A DNA stretch of 64,000 nucleotides from JAZRWQ01 sp045541395 (GTDB lineage Bacteria; Bacillota; Clostridia; Oscillospirales; UMGS1783): positions 1 to 64,000 of the forward strand of contig JAZQIZ010000009.1 of assembly GCA_045541395.1 (NCBI GenBank), given 5' to 3'. How positions within the stretch are numbered: the first letter of the stretch is position 1; each line of letters starts with the position of its first letter. Below are positions 52,073-60,430 of the stretch, one piece after another. Under the pieces are notes generated by a model that had not been told where the DNA came from, ran no database searches, and was given only the letters and a program-made list of their open reading frames with translations. A program made the translations under genes and the position numbers.

Positions 52073-52101
52073 ATTATAGTTCAAAAACTATAAAAAGTCA
52101 A
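52073..52101 (-). promoter_or_regulatory. lysR promoter with palindromic operator in the spacer
   Basis: Minus strand: -35 TTGACT (52096-52101), 17-bp spacer, -10 TATAAT (52073-52078). TATAGTT-CAAA-AACTATA (52075-52092, plus strand) fills the spacer and overlaps the -10, as expected of an autorepression site. Confidence 0.7.
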
Positions 52102-52112
52102 TAATGATATGG

Positions 52113-52128
52113 AAAACCGGCCGGTTTT
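52113..52128. promoter_or_regulatory. Perfect 16-bp palindrome upstream of the lrp promoter
   Basis: AAAACCGG/CCGGTTTT with no spacer, ending two bases before the -35. The lack of a loop argues for a protein site rather than a terminator; the Lrp protein encoded downstream is a candidate binder. Confidence 0.5.
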
Positions 52129-52130
52129 TA

Positions 52131-52159
52131 TTGACATCCCCGTAAATTATTAATATAAT
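52131..52159 (+). promoter_or_regulatory. Promoter of the lrp-aminotransferase operon
   Basis: -35 TTGACA (52131-52136), 17-bp spacer, -10 TATAAT (52154-52159): near consensus. Confidence 0.88.
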
Positions 52160-52195
52160 TTATAATAATGAATTAATTTTTTTCAGGAGGATATT

Positions 52196-52678
52196 ATGAA
52201 AAACGATCTTTTAAAGCTTTTAGCACGTAATGCCCGTTATTCATTGGAGGATCTGGCAGCAATGCTCGGTACCGATGAAAAAACCGTAGAGACTAAAATC
52301 AAGGCACTTGAAAAGGAAGGTCTTATTTGCGGCTACAAGGCGGTTGTAGACTGGGAAAAGCTTGACGATGCTTTTGTTTCCGCCATTATAGAAATTAAAG
52401 TGGTTCCCAAGGCAGGCTTAGGCTTTGAAGAGGTTGCTGAAAAAATTATGTCCTACCGCGAAGTTGAGTCTGTATACCTTATGTCGGGCGGGTATGACCT
52501 TAACGTAGTAGTAAAGGGGAGGACCTTACAGGACGTTGCCCGTTTCGTATCAAAAGAGCTTGCTCTTATAGATTCCGTTACTTCTACTGCAACTCACTTT
52601 GTGCTTCGCAGATACAAGGAAATGGATGTTAAGCTTTATAACGGTAACGATGATGACAGGGGGCACGTTCTTATATGA
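52196..52678 (+). CDS. Lrp/AsnC-family transcriptional regulator
   Basis: 160 residues. N-terminal winged helix (LLARNARYSLEDLAAMLGTDEKTVETKIKALEKEG region) and C-terminal RAM domain (SGGYDLNVVVKG, then a beta-alpha fold) that binds amino acids. The stop overlaps the start of the aminotransferase gene (ATGA), so it probably senses the amino acid handled by that enzyme. AGGAGG site. Confidence 0.9.
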   Translation: MKNDLLKLLARNARYSLEDLAAMLGTDEKTVETKIKALEKEGLICGYKAVVDWEKLDDAFVSAIIEIKVVPKAGLGFEEVAEKIMSYREVESVYLMSGGYDLNVVVKGRTLQDVARFVSKELALIDSVTSTATHFVLRRYKEMDVKLYNGNDDDRGHVLI

Positions 52679-53841
52679 TGGATTATTCAAAGCTTGTTAA
52701 TTCTACAGTATCAAATATGAAACCTTCGGGTATCCGAAAGTTTTTCGATATTGCTGCTACAATGGATGACGTTATTTCATTGGGCGTAGGCGAGCCTGAC
52801 TTTCCAACCCCATGGCAGGTAAGAAAAGCAGGTATTTCATCCCTTGAAAGAGGTAGAACCAAATATACCTCCAACTGGGGTCTTGCTCAGCTTCGCGAAG
52901 AAATTGCAAACTGGCTTGAGCGTAAATATAATGTAAAGTACCGCCCGGAAACCGAAGTACTTGTATCGGTTGGCGGCAGTGAGGCTATAGACCTTGCTAT
53001 ACGCGCGTTTATCGAGCCCGGTGACGAGGTTATTATTCCTCAGCCCAGCTATGTGTGCTATGATCCCATAACTCAGCTTGCGGGCGGCGTTCCCGTTATT
53101 GTTGAAACAAAAGCAGAGGATGATTTTAAACTTACACCCAAACAGTTAAGAGCCGCTATAACTCCCAAAACCAAGGCGCTTATTCTTCCGTACCCCTGTA
53201 ACCCTACTGGTGCAATTATGGAAAGGGAGGATATTGAAAAGCTTGTTGAGGTTCTGAAGGATACCAATATAATCGTTATTTCCGATGAAATATATTCCGA
53301 GCTTACCTTCGGTGTGCCTCATACCTGCGCCGCTTCTGTAGAAGGTATGTATGAACGTACGATCGTTGTAAACGGATTTTCCAAGGCCTTCTCTATGACC
53401 GGCTGGCGGTTAGGCTATGCCTGCGGCCCTAAGGAACTTATTGCTCCTATGATAAAAATACATCAGTATGCAATTATGTGTGCTCCTACCACCTCCCAGT
53501 ATGCCGCTATTGAAGCGCTGCGTACCTGCGATGAGGACGTTGAATATATGGTCAAGGAATATGATCGCCGTAGAAGGCTTATAGTTTCTTCTTATAATAA
53601 AATGGGTCTTACTTGCCGTGAGCCTAAGGGCGCATTTTATGCTTTTCCTTGCATTTCATCAACAGGGCTTACAAGCGAGGAATTTTGTGAAAAACTCCTG
53701 GACTCAAAGCATGTTGCCGTAGTACCGGGCACTGCATTCGGTGACAGCGGCGAAGGCTTCGTTCGCTCCTCGTATTGCTATTCTCCCGAGCATATTATAG
53801 AAGCAATGCGCAGAATAAAAGAATTTCTTGAGGAACTTTAA
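52675..53841 (+). CDS. PLP-dependent class I/II aminotransferase
   Basis: 388 residues. N-terminal SLGVGEPDFPTPWQVRKAG, YPCNPTGA and the Schiff-base lysine in NGFSKAFSMTGWRLGYACG place it in the aspartate/alanine aminotransferase fold type I. The substrate cannot be read. Translationally coupled to lrp: start at 52675 or 52678. Ends with a terminator. Confidence 0.92.
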   Translation: MMDYSKLVNSTVSNMKPSGIRKFFDIAATMDDVISLGVGEPDFPTPWQVRKAGISSLERGRTKYTSNWGLAQLREEIANWLERKYNVKYRPETEVLVSVGGSEAIDLAIRAFIEPGDEVIIPQPSYVCYDPITQLAGGVPVIVETKAEDDFKLTPKQLRAAITPKTKALILPYPCNPTGAIMEREDIEKLVEVLKDTNIIVISDEIYSELTFGVPHTCAASVEGMYERTIVVNGFSKAFSMTGWRLGYACGPKELIAPMIKIHQYAIMCAPTTSQYAAIEALRTCDEDVEYMVKEYDRRRRLIVSSYNKMGLTCREPKGAFYAFPCISSTGLTSEEFCEKLLDSKHVAVVPGTAFGDSGEGFVRSSYCYSPEHIIEAMRRIKEFLEEL

Positions 53842-53844
53842 TTT

Positions 53845-53870
53845 TAAGGCCGATTTTATCGGCCTTTTTT
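53845..53870 (+). terminator. Terminator of the lrp-aminotransferase operon
   Basis: TAAGGCCGAT (53845-53854), loop TTT, ATCGGCC then a T run. Confidence 0.9.
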
Positions 53871-53871
53871 A

Positions 53872-53900
53872 TTGATAAATTGTAAAATAGTTGGTATAAT
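53872..53900 (+). promoter_or_regulatory. Promoter of the alanine symporter gene
   Basis: -35 TTGATA (53872-53877), 17-bp spacer, -10 TATAAT (53895-53900). Confidence 0.78.
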
Positions 53901-53932
53901 CTTTTTAAGAACTTTATAAAAGGAGTTTTATT

Positions 53933-55348
53933 ATGTTTGAAAAAATATGGGAATGGATAAATAATGCTATCGGATTGGCAAACAATGCCCTCTATAGCTA
54001 TATCCTTATAATCATTCTTGTTTTGGGCGGCCTTTGGTTTACTGTAAGAACCAAGTTCGTTCAATTCAGACTGCTCAAGGATCAGATAAAGTCTGTAACC
54101 GAAAAAAGTGAAAAAGGCAAGGTTTCTTCTTTTCAGGCCCTTATGGTATCAACCGCCTCTCGTGTAGGTACAGGCAATATCGTAGGTGTTTCCACTGCCC
54201 TTTGTTTGGGCGGTTTTGGTTCTGTATTCTGGATGTGGGTTATTGCAATTATCGGCGGCGCATCTGCCTTTGTTGAAAGTACCCTTTCTCAGATATATAA
54301 AAAAAGAACCCCTCATGGCAGTATAGGCGGTCCTGCTTATTATATTGAAGCAGGAATAAAAAGCAAGGTGCTTGCTGTAGTTTTCTCAATATTGCTTATT
54401 CTTACTTACGGCGTAGGCTTTAATATGCTTGCTTCTTACAATCTACAGTCAACCTTCGCTGAATACGGCTTTTATAATCAGGCATATACTCCCTGGATCA
54501 TTGGCGGTATAGTTGCTTTGGCTGTTGGTTATTGCTTATTCGGCGGCGGAAAGCGCGTGTTAAAAATAACAGGCATTCTTGTCCCAATAATGGGAGTTGC
54601 CTATATTCTTCTTGCGTTAGTTATTGTTCTTCTTAACGTAAAGGCGCTTCCCGGATTATTTGCAAGAATTTTTACCGAAGCCTTTGATTTTAAGGCAATA
54701 TTCGGCGGTTTTGCAGGTTCCTGTGTTATGCTTGGTGTTAAGCGTGGCCTGTTCAGTAACGAAGCCGGTGTAGGCTCTGCTCCCAATGCTTCAGCTTCTG
54801 CCGAAGTAAGCCATCCTGTAAAGCAAGGTCTCGTTCAGGTTTTATCTGTGTTTATTGATACGATTCTTGTATGCTCGGCAACTGCATTTATGTGCATGAG
54901 CTCCGGTGTAGAACCTTCCGAAGCAATGGCAGGAGCACCTTATGTTCAGTCCTCCTTGAGCGCTGTTCTCGGTCAGTTCGGTCCTATATTTATTACCGTG
55001 GCCATGATACTCTTTGCCTTTACGACCCTCGTAGGCAATTTGTATTACGTTGATAAATGTATAGTTTATATTAAAGGCAAAAATCCGGGCAAAACATTCT
55101 GGTATGTTTATTATATAATCGCGTCCCTTATAATTTTCTTAGGGGCAGGTCTCAGTGCAGATTTCCTTTGGAACGTGGCAGACGTAACTATGGGGCTTAT
55201 GACCTTAATCAATATTCCCGTTATATTTATTCTGGGCAAATATGCTTACAGGGCTCTCGACGATTACTGTAAACAGAAAAAAGAAGGAAAGGACCCTGTA
55301 TTTAAAGCAGAAAGCATAGGCCTTAACAATACTGACTACTGGAGATAA
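53933..55348 (+). CDS. Sodium:alanine symporter (AGCS family)
   Basis: 471 residues, about ten to eleven transmembrane segments. Family motifs: STASRVGTGNIVGVSTAL near residue 70, GGPAYYIEAG, and LGVKRGLFSNEAGVGSAPNASASAEVSHPVKQG near 275-305 (given here only as location). Imports alanine or glycine with sodium. Strong AAAGGAG site. Confidence 0.93.
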   Translation: MFEKIWEWINNAIGLANNALYSYILIIILVLGGLWFTVRTKFVQFRLLKDQIKSVTEKSEKGKVSSFQALMVSTASRVGTGNIVGVSTALCLGGFGSVFWMWVIAIIGGASAFVESTLSQIYKKRTPHGSIGGPAYYIEAGIKSKVLAVVFSILLILTYGVGFNMLASYNLQSTFAEYGFYNQAYTPWIIGGIVALAVGYCLFGGGKRVLKITGILVPIMGVAYILLALVIVLLNVKALPGLFARIFTEAFDFKAIFGGFAGSCVMLGVKRGLFSNEAGVGSAPNASASAEVSHPVKQGLVQVLSVFIDTILVCSATAFMCMSSGVEPSEAMAGAPYVQSSLSAVLGQFGPIFITVAMILFAFTTLVGNLYYVDKCIVYIKGKNPGKTFWYVYYIIASLIIFLGAGLSADFLWNVADVTMGLMTLINIPVIFILGKYAYRALDDYCKQKKEGKDPVFKAESIGLNNTDYWR

Positions 55349-55455
55349 AATTTAAGAATATAAAAGAAAGCATTTTTCTGAGCATTCTTGTTTCAGACGG
55401 TATTGATACGGTTTATGTGCTTCCTTTTGAACAGTATTAGGTTGAAAACAATCAA

Positions 55456-55484
55456 TTGACTTTATTAACAAACTGTGATAGAAT
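55456..55484 (+). promoter_or_regulatory. Promoter of the NSS transporter gene
   Basis: -35 TTGACT (55456-55461), 17-bp spacer, -10 TAGAAT (55479-55484). Confidence 0.68.
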
Positions 55485-55541
55485 TAAAACAAATTTATGA
55501 ACATGCGGGCCACCGTTGTGTTTAGTTTAGGAGAAATTATT

Positions 55542-56897
55542 ATGGAACAAAAAAGAAGTAATTTTACCGGCAAAATAGGTTTTGTCCTTGCAGCAGCCGG
55601 TTCCGCTGTTGGTTTGGGTAATATTTGGCGTTTCCCATACCTTGCTGCAAAGTATGGCGGCGGTATTTTCCTGCTCGTCTACATAGTTTTAGCTGTTACA
55701 TTCGGCTTTGCCCTTATGTGCGGTGAAATCGCATTAGGTAGAAAAACAGGCAAGAGTGCAATTGCTGCATTTTCCACTATCAGCAAAAAGCATACTTTTA
55801 TAGGCGTTCTTGCTTCAATAGTACCTGCCATTATCCTGCCCTACTATTCCGTTATCGGCGGTTGGGTTACTAAATATTTGGCAGCTTATGTTACCGGTCA
55901 GGGCTCTTTAGCAGCTTCCGATACTTATTTTACAGATTTCATTACTGCTGTAGGTGAACCTATCGTTTGGTTTGCCGTATTCATTGGTTTAACCGCTATA
56001 GTAGTTCTGTTTGGCGTTGAAAAGGGTATTGAAAAGGTAAGTAAGGTTATGATGCCCGTTCTGGTTGTTTTAACCTTAGGTATCGCTATTTACTCATGTA
56101 CCCGCCCCGGCGCTTGGGAAGGCGTTCTTTATTACATTACTCCCGATTTTTCTAAGTTCTCTGCAACTACCGTACTTGCTGCTATGGGTCAGCTGTTCTA
56201 TTCTATGTCCTTGGCAATGGGCATTATGATCACATACGGCTCCTATATGAAGAAGGACGTTAGCCTTGATTCGTCTGCAAGACAGATTTCTATTTTTGAT
56301 ACCGGTATTGCTTTCTTAGCAGGTCTTATGATCATCCCTGCAGTATTCGTATTCTCCGGTGGTGATGAAGCTGCTCTTGGCAAGGGTCCCTCTCTTATGT
56401 TCGTAACTCTGCCTAAGGTATTTGAAAGCATGCCCGGCGGCGATATTGTAGGCGCTCTGTTCTTCTTACTGGTACTCTTTGCTGCTCTTACTTCCTCTAT
56501 CTCCCTTATGGAAACCGTTGTTTCCGTATTAAGAGATAAGTTTGGCTGGAAGCGTAGATTTACCTGTATCGTAGTCCTCATATTCTGCATTCTGTTAGGT
56601 CTTCCTTCCTCCTTAGGCTTCGGCGTTTGGAGCGGCGTTTCTGTTTTAGGTATGACCTTCCTTGATATGTTTGACTTTTTAAGCAACAGCGTTCTTATGC
56701 CTATAGTTGCATTACTTACTTGCTGGTATATCGGTTATGTTCTTAAGCCTAAGACTCTTATTGAAGAGATCCAGCTTTCCTCTAAGTTTAAGGCAAGAAA
56801 GATGTTTGAGATAATCATTAAGTATATTGCTCCTATCTGCATCATCCTTATTCTTATCTCATCTGTACTTGACGTTCTTGGTATTGCTAAAATATAA
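55542..56897 (+). CDS. Sodium-dependent transporter, NSS (neurotransmitter:sodium symporter) family
   Basis: 451 residues with 11-12 transmembrane segments of the LeuT fold. The unwound TM1 region is AAAGSAVGLGNIWRFPYLAAKYGGG; the TM6 region is GQLFYSMSLAMGIMITYGSYM. Probably imports an amino acid with sodium. Start ATG at 55542 behind TTAGGAG; the reading from 55497 has no site. With the preceding AGCS gene this is a second amino-acid uptake system, separately promoted. Confidence 0.92.
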   Translation: MEQKRSNFTGKIGFVLAAAGSAVGLGNIWRFPYLAAKYGGGIFLLVYIVLAVTFGFALMCGEIALGRKTGKSAIAAFSTISKKHTFIGVLASIVPAIILPYYSVIGGWVTKYLAAYVTGQGSLAASDTYFTDFITAVGEPIVWFAVFIGLTAIVVLFGVEKGIEKVSKVMMPVLVVLTLGIAIYSCTRPGAWEGVLYYITPDFSKFSATTVLAAMGQLFYSMSLAMGIMITYGSYMKKDVSLDSSARQISIFDTGIAFLAGLMIIPAVFVFSGGDEAALGKGPSLMFVTLPKVFESMPGGDIVGALFFLLVLFAALTSSISLMETVVSVLRDKFGWKRRFTCIVVLIFCILLGLPSSLGFGVWSGVSVLGMTFLDMFDFLSNSVLMPIVALLTCWYIGYVLKPKTLIEEIQLSSKFKARKMFEIIIKYIAPICIILILISSVLDVLGIAKI

Positions 56898-56907
56898 TCA
56901 GTTTATT

Positions 56908-56933
56908 AAAAAGGCTTCGTATGAAGCCTTTTT
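56908..56933 (+). terminator. Terminator of the NSS transporter gene
   Basis: AAAAAGGCTTC, loop GTAT, GAAGCCTTTTT and further T residues. Confidence 0.9.
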
Positions 56934-57018
56934 TTTATGAAAAATTACAATTATGTATTTTAAATTTACCGCATATGTTGTATAATATATCTATTAATTA
57001 TAGAAACCCGGTGAATGT

Positions 57019-58362
57019 ATGAAAAAAGTAAAAGTATTTTTAGCAATATGTTTTTGCAAATGTGTTCGCTTTGCGGCAAAACTTCTGGGGAGAGGAAGCA
57101 GCCTTCCCGGCGCCCTTACCTTAAAGCTTTTTCCCGGTATTTTAGGGGATATAACCTTGCCCGATAAAGTAATTGCTGTTACCGGCTCCAACGGAAAAAC
57201 CTCAACTGTTGAGATGATTGCTCACGTCCTTATTTCTTCAGGTAAAAAGGTTGCTTATAATAAAGAAGGCTCCAATCAGATCGAGGGCGTTACAACCTTC
57301 CTTCTTAATGACTGTAGTCTTTCAGGCAAGGTTAAAAGCGAAATTGTATTAATGGAATCAGATGAGCGTTTTGCCCGTCATACCTTTAAATATTTCAAGC
57401 CTAACTATTTCGTTATTACTAATCTTTACAGAGATCAGCTTACCCGCAACGGGCACCCCGAATGGGTATATAATGTAATTTCCGAAGCAGTAAGCGAAAA
57501 TATGACTCTCGTTTTAAATGCTGATGATCCTCTTGTTTCTCTCTTTGGCCATAACAGAGAAAAGGTTTTGTACTTCGGTGCAGATAACCTGCCTTTTGAT
57601 GAAAAGGAGAACTCCTCAGTATATAATGACGGCAAATATTGTCCTGTATGCAAGTCCTCTTTGAAATATGATTATTATCATTACAACCATATAGGTGCCT
57701 ACAATTGCACAAAATGCGGCTATAAAAAGCCGGAAACCAGATGGACGTTAACAAATGCCGATCTTGAAAACGGAGAGATCACCGTTAACGGTAATTATAA
57801 AATTCAGCTTTCCTTTTCCGGTATTTATCATTGCTATAATACCCTTGCGGCCCTTGCCGTTGCAGATATAGCAGGTATTCCTCTTGAAAATGCCGCAGAG
57901 GTCTTAAGTAATTATAATCTTCATTCAGGCAGAATTCTTGATTTTAACTTGGGCACAAAGCAGGGAAGATTACTTACATCCAAACACGAAAATTCTGTTT
58001 CCTACGATCAGTCAATAAAAGTAGCCTGTGCCCATAAAGGTGAATGCTCTGTCCTCGTAATTGTAGATGCCGTTAGCCGTAAATACTTTACAAGTGAAAC
58101 GTCATGGCTGTGGGATATAGATTTTGAACTTCTTAATAACAGTAATATAAAACAGGTGGTACTGGCAGGTCGATATTGCAACGATCTTGCTTCCCGTTTT
58201 TCTTTTACTGATATCCCTCAGGATAAAATAAAAGTATTTGAATCAATAAATTCTGCTGCAGAGCATCTTAAGAGTACCGAAACAGGATATATTTACGTTA
58301 TAACCTGTTTTTCTGATAAAGGCAAATTTATGTCACTTGCAAATAAGGAGGCTAAGGTATGA
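57019..58362 (+). CDS. murT: MurT-like Mur ligase (lipid II isoglutaminyl synthase subunit)
   Basis: 447 residues. Mur-ligase central domain with ATP motif VTGSNGKTST (about 53-62), ESDER and a Cys4 zinc-like insertion (CPVC...CTKC, about 213-235) typical of MurT, then the C-terminal ligase domain. MurT with GatD amidates the D-glutamate of lipid II. The N-terminus has a short hydrophobic stretch. TATAAT at 56981-56986 is the likely -10. The stop overlaps the gatD start by four bases. Confidence 0.9.
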   Translation: MKKVKVFLAICFCKCVRFAAKLLGRGSSLPGALTLKLFPGILGDITLPDKVIAVTGSNGKTSTVEMIAHVLISSGKKVAYNKEGSNQIEGVTTFLLNDCSLSGKVKSEIVLMESDERFARHTFKYFKPNYFVITNLYRDQLTRNGHPEWVYNVISEAVSENMTLVLNADDPLVSLFGHNREKVLYFGADNLPFDEKENSSVYNDGKYCPVCKSSLKYDYYHYNHIGAYNCTKCGYKKPETRWTLTNADLENGEITVNGNYKIQLSFSGIYHCYNTLAALAVADIAGIPLENAAEVLSNYNLHSGRILDFNLGTKQGRLLTSKHENSVSYDQSIKVACAHKGECSVLVIVDAVSRKYFTSETSWLWDIDFELLNNSNIKQVVLAGRYCNDLASRFSFTDIPQDKIKVFESINSAAEHLKSTETGYIYVITCFSDKGKFMSLANKEAKV

Positions 58363-59084
58363 CTGTAAAGGTTCTTCATCTTTATTATGATATTATGAAT
58401 CTCTACGGGGAAAACGGCAATGTTCGCATGCTATGCCGCCGCCTTGAAGATCAGGGAATTACCGTAGAACTTCATAAAAAAACAATAACCGATAATATTT
58501 ACTTTATGTCTTATGATGTAATTTATTGCGGTGCCGGAATAGAATCCTCCCGAAATGCCTGTCTTGAACATCTTAATTCTTTGGGTAATAATTTAAAAGA
58601 TGCTTTTAATGCAGGTAAGGTTATGCTTTTTACCGGCAATTCTTTTGAGATGCTTGGTACATCCCTTTCAGATCCCGAAGGCAAGGAATTCAAGGGACAG
58701 GGCCTTTTTGATTTTAAAACTATAGAACAGCGTAAAGACAGATATACCGGAGACGTGATCCTTAACTGCAGCTTTTTAAATAAGCCTCTTGTAGGATTTA
58801 TTAATAAATGCAGCCGTCTTGAAGGTTTGAAAAACAGCCTTTTTACAGTAGAAAAGGTTATCGGCACCGTAAATGATAAGGAAGAGGGAGTTTATAAAAA
58901 CAACCTTTTCGGAACCCAGCTTACAGGTCCTATTCTGGTCAAAAACCCTCACTTTGCAGAGTATTTTGTAAAGCTTATTTTGAAAACAAAGGGTATTACT
59001 TCATATATCCCCAAGGAATACACCTATGAAGAAGCAGGTTACTCTATTACCGTAGCCGAGCTTATGGGCAGTAAAAATGTTTGA
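58359..59084 (+). CDS. gatD: GatD-like glutamine amidotransferase subunit without glutaminase residues
   Basis: 241 residues, the size and place of GatD behind murT. The class I amidotransferase nucleophile block, normally CGGxQxLG, reads T92-G-N-S-F-E-M-L-G, with no cysteine. The catalytic histidine block, normally HGP, reads T189-G-P. The fold markers around them are kept (YCGAGIES; GPILVKNP). The frame is intact and coupled to murT (ATGA). It therefore probably cannot release ammonia from glutamine. A structural role, with MurT using free ammonia or another donor, is inference. Confidence 0.82.
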   Translation: MTVKVLHLYYDIMNLYGENGNVRMLCRRLEDQGITVELHKKTITDNIYFMSYDVIYCGAGIESSRNACLEHLNSLGNNLKDAFNAGKVMLFTGNSFEMLGTSLSDPEGKEFKGQGLFDFKTIEQRKDRYTGDVILNCSFLNKPLVGFINKCSRLEGLKNSLFTVEKVIGTVNDKEEGVYKNNLFGTQLTGPILVKNPHFAEYFVKLILKTKGITSYIPKEYTYEEAGYSITVAELMGSKNV

Positions 59085-59322
59085 ATCTGTAATTGAGATA
59101 GATGTTCACGGCCTAAACAGCTTTCAGGCAAAAACCCTTATAGATTCTAAAATAAAAAAATCCAAAGGCGCTTACCGTATCCGCGTGATTCACGGCTATA
59201 ATAACGGTACAGCTTTAAGAGATATGATCCGCAATGAATACGGCGGTAATCACAAACATGTAAAGCGTATTGAGATCGGTTTCAATCAAGGGCAGACCGA
59301 CCTGATTTTAAAGGAGATGTAA
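59077..59322 (+). CDS. Small MutS-related (Smr) domain protein
   Basis: 81 residues, essentially one Smr domain: EIDVHGLNSFQA at the start, then RVIHGYNNGTALRDMIR and the C-terminal strand. Smr domains are nucleic-acid endonucleases or binders, some acting on ribosome-bound mRNA. The gene overlaps gatD by eight bases and is followed by the EIIC-like gene after three bases, so it is part of the murT transcript. Confidence 0.85.
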   Translation: MFESVIEIDVHGLNSFQAKTLIDSKIKKSKGAYRIRVIHGYNNGTALRDMIRNEYGGNHKHVKRIEIGFNQGQTDLILKEM

Positions 59323-59325
59323 ATA

Positions 59326-60348
59326 ATGCAAAAAGTAAATGCATTTTTTGAACGTAAGAAAATTAAAATCAGCTTTAAAAGGTACTTTATTGATGCTATG
59401 GGAGCTATGGCAATGGGTCTTTTTGCTTCATTGCTTATCGGTACAATATTTGATACTATTGCCGATCATTTGGGATTAGAGTGGCTTGCTCAGGTAGCGC
59501 AATACTGTACGAGCGCAACGGGCGCCGCAATGGCTGTAGCCATCGGTGCGGCTCTTGAGGCTCCTGCCTTGGTGCTTTTGTCATTATGCGCCGTTGGTGT
59601 TGGGGCCAATGCTGTTGGCGGTCCTTTGGGTACCCTGTTTGCGGTTATTGTTGCTGCAGAATTCGGTAAGGCTGTTTCCAAAGAAACCAAGGTGGATATT
59701 CTTGTTACTCCCACTGTTACGATCCTAACAGGTCTTGGAATTACGGCTCTTATAGGCCCCGGTATTTCTTACATAATGACCTCTCTTGGTAATCTTATAA
59801 TGGAAGCAACCACCCTCCAACCCTTCTGGATGGGCGTTGTAATTTCCGTTTTAATGGGTATGATTCTTACTTTGCCTATTTCTTCTGCAGCTATATGCGC
59901 CTCATTGGGTCTCGTTGGGCTTGCGGGTGGTGCGGCAACAGCAGGCTGCTGCGCTCAGATGATAGGCTTTGCAATAATGAGTTTTAAGGAAAATAAATGG
60001 AGCGGTCTTGCGGCTCAGGGTATCGGCACCTCAATGCTGCAAATGGGTAATATTATGAAAAACCCCCGTATCTGGATCCCTCCAACACTTGCCGCTGCAG
60101 TAACAGGCCCCATAGCAACCTGCGTTTTTAAGCTGGAAAACAGTATTGCAGTTGCTTCAGGTATGGGTACCTGCGGTCTTGTCGGCCCAATAGGTATTAT
60201 AACAGGTGAAAGCTTTGGCTCCGGTGCTGACTGGCTTGGCCTTGTGCTTGTTTGTATAGTTTTACCGGCGATCCTTACCTGGCTTTTTGCCTTACCAATG
60301 CGTAAGCTTGGCTGGATAAAAGAAAATGATTTAAAACTTGATCTGTAA
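59326..60348 (+). CDS. EIIC-like membrane protein (PTS_EIIC_2 family)
   Basis: 340 residues, about nine or ten transmembrane segments rich in small residues. It resembles the standalone EIIC-type family of Firmicutes (the PTS_EIIC_2 group), but no EIIA or EIIB genes are adjacent, so phosphotransferase transport is not shown. N-terminal ERKKIKISFKRYFIDAMGAMAMGLF and the repeated GPxGxITGES-like loop near the end are recognisable. Last gene before a terminator. Confidence 0.75.
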   Translation: MQKVNAFFERKKIKISFKRYFIDAMGAMAMGLFASLLIGTIFDTIADHLGLEWLAQVAQYCTSATGAAMAVAIGAALEAPALVLLSLCAVGVGANAVGGPLGTLFAVIVAAEFGKAVSKETKVDILVTPTVTILTGLGITALIGPGISYIMTSLGNLIMEATTLQPFWMGVVISVLMGMILTLPISSAAICASLGLVGLAGGAATAGCCAQMIGFAIMSFKENKWSGLAAQGIGTSMLQMGNIMKNPRIWIPPTLAAAVTGPIATCVFKLENSIAVASGMGTCGLVGPIGIITGESFGSGADWLGLVLVCIVLPAILTWLFALPMRKLGWIKENDLKLDL

Positions 60349-60352
60349 AATT

Positions 60353-60380
60353 AAAATCGGTATCTTCGGATACCGATTTT
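60353..60380 (+). terminator. Terminator of the murT operon
   Basis: AAAATCGGTATC, TTCG tetraloop, GATACCGATTTT, then TTTT. Confidence 0.92.
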
Positions 60381-60430
60381 TTTTGTTCTAAAACTAACTT
60401 TCCCGTAATAAACTTTATCAGGTGATGAAT

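Noticed and set aside
55336..55440. Short open frame after the AGCS gene ending LVSDGIDTVYVLPFEQY
   Set aside because: It has no start codon with a ribosome-binding site and is only about 34 codons. It reads a little like a protein end, so a gene remnant cannot be excluded.
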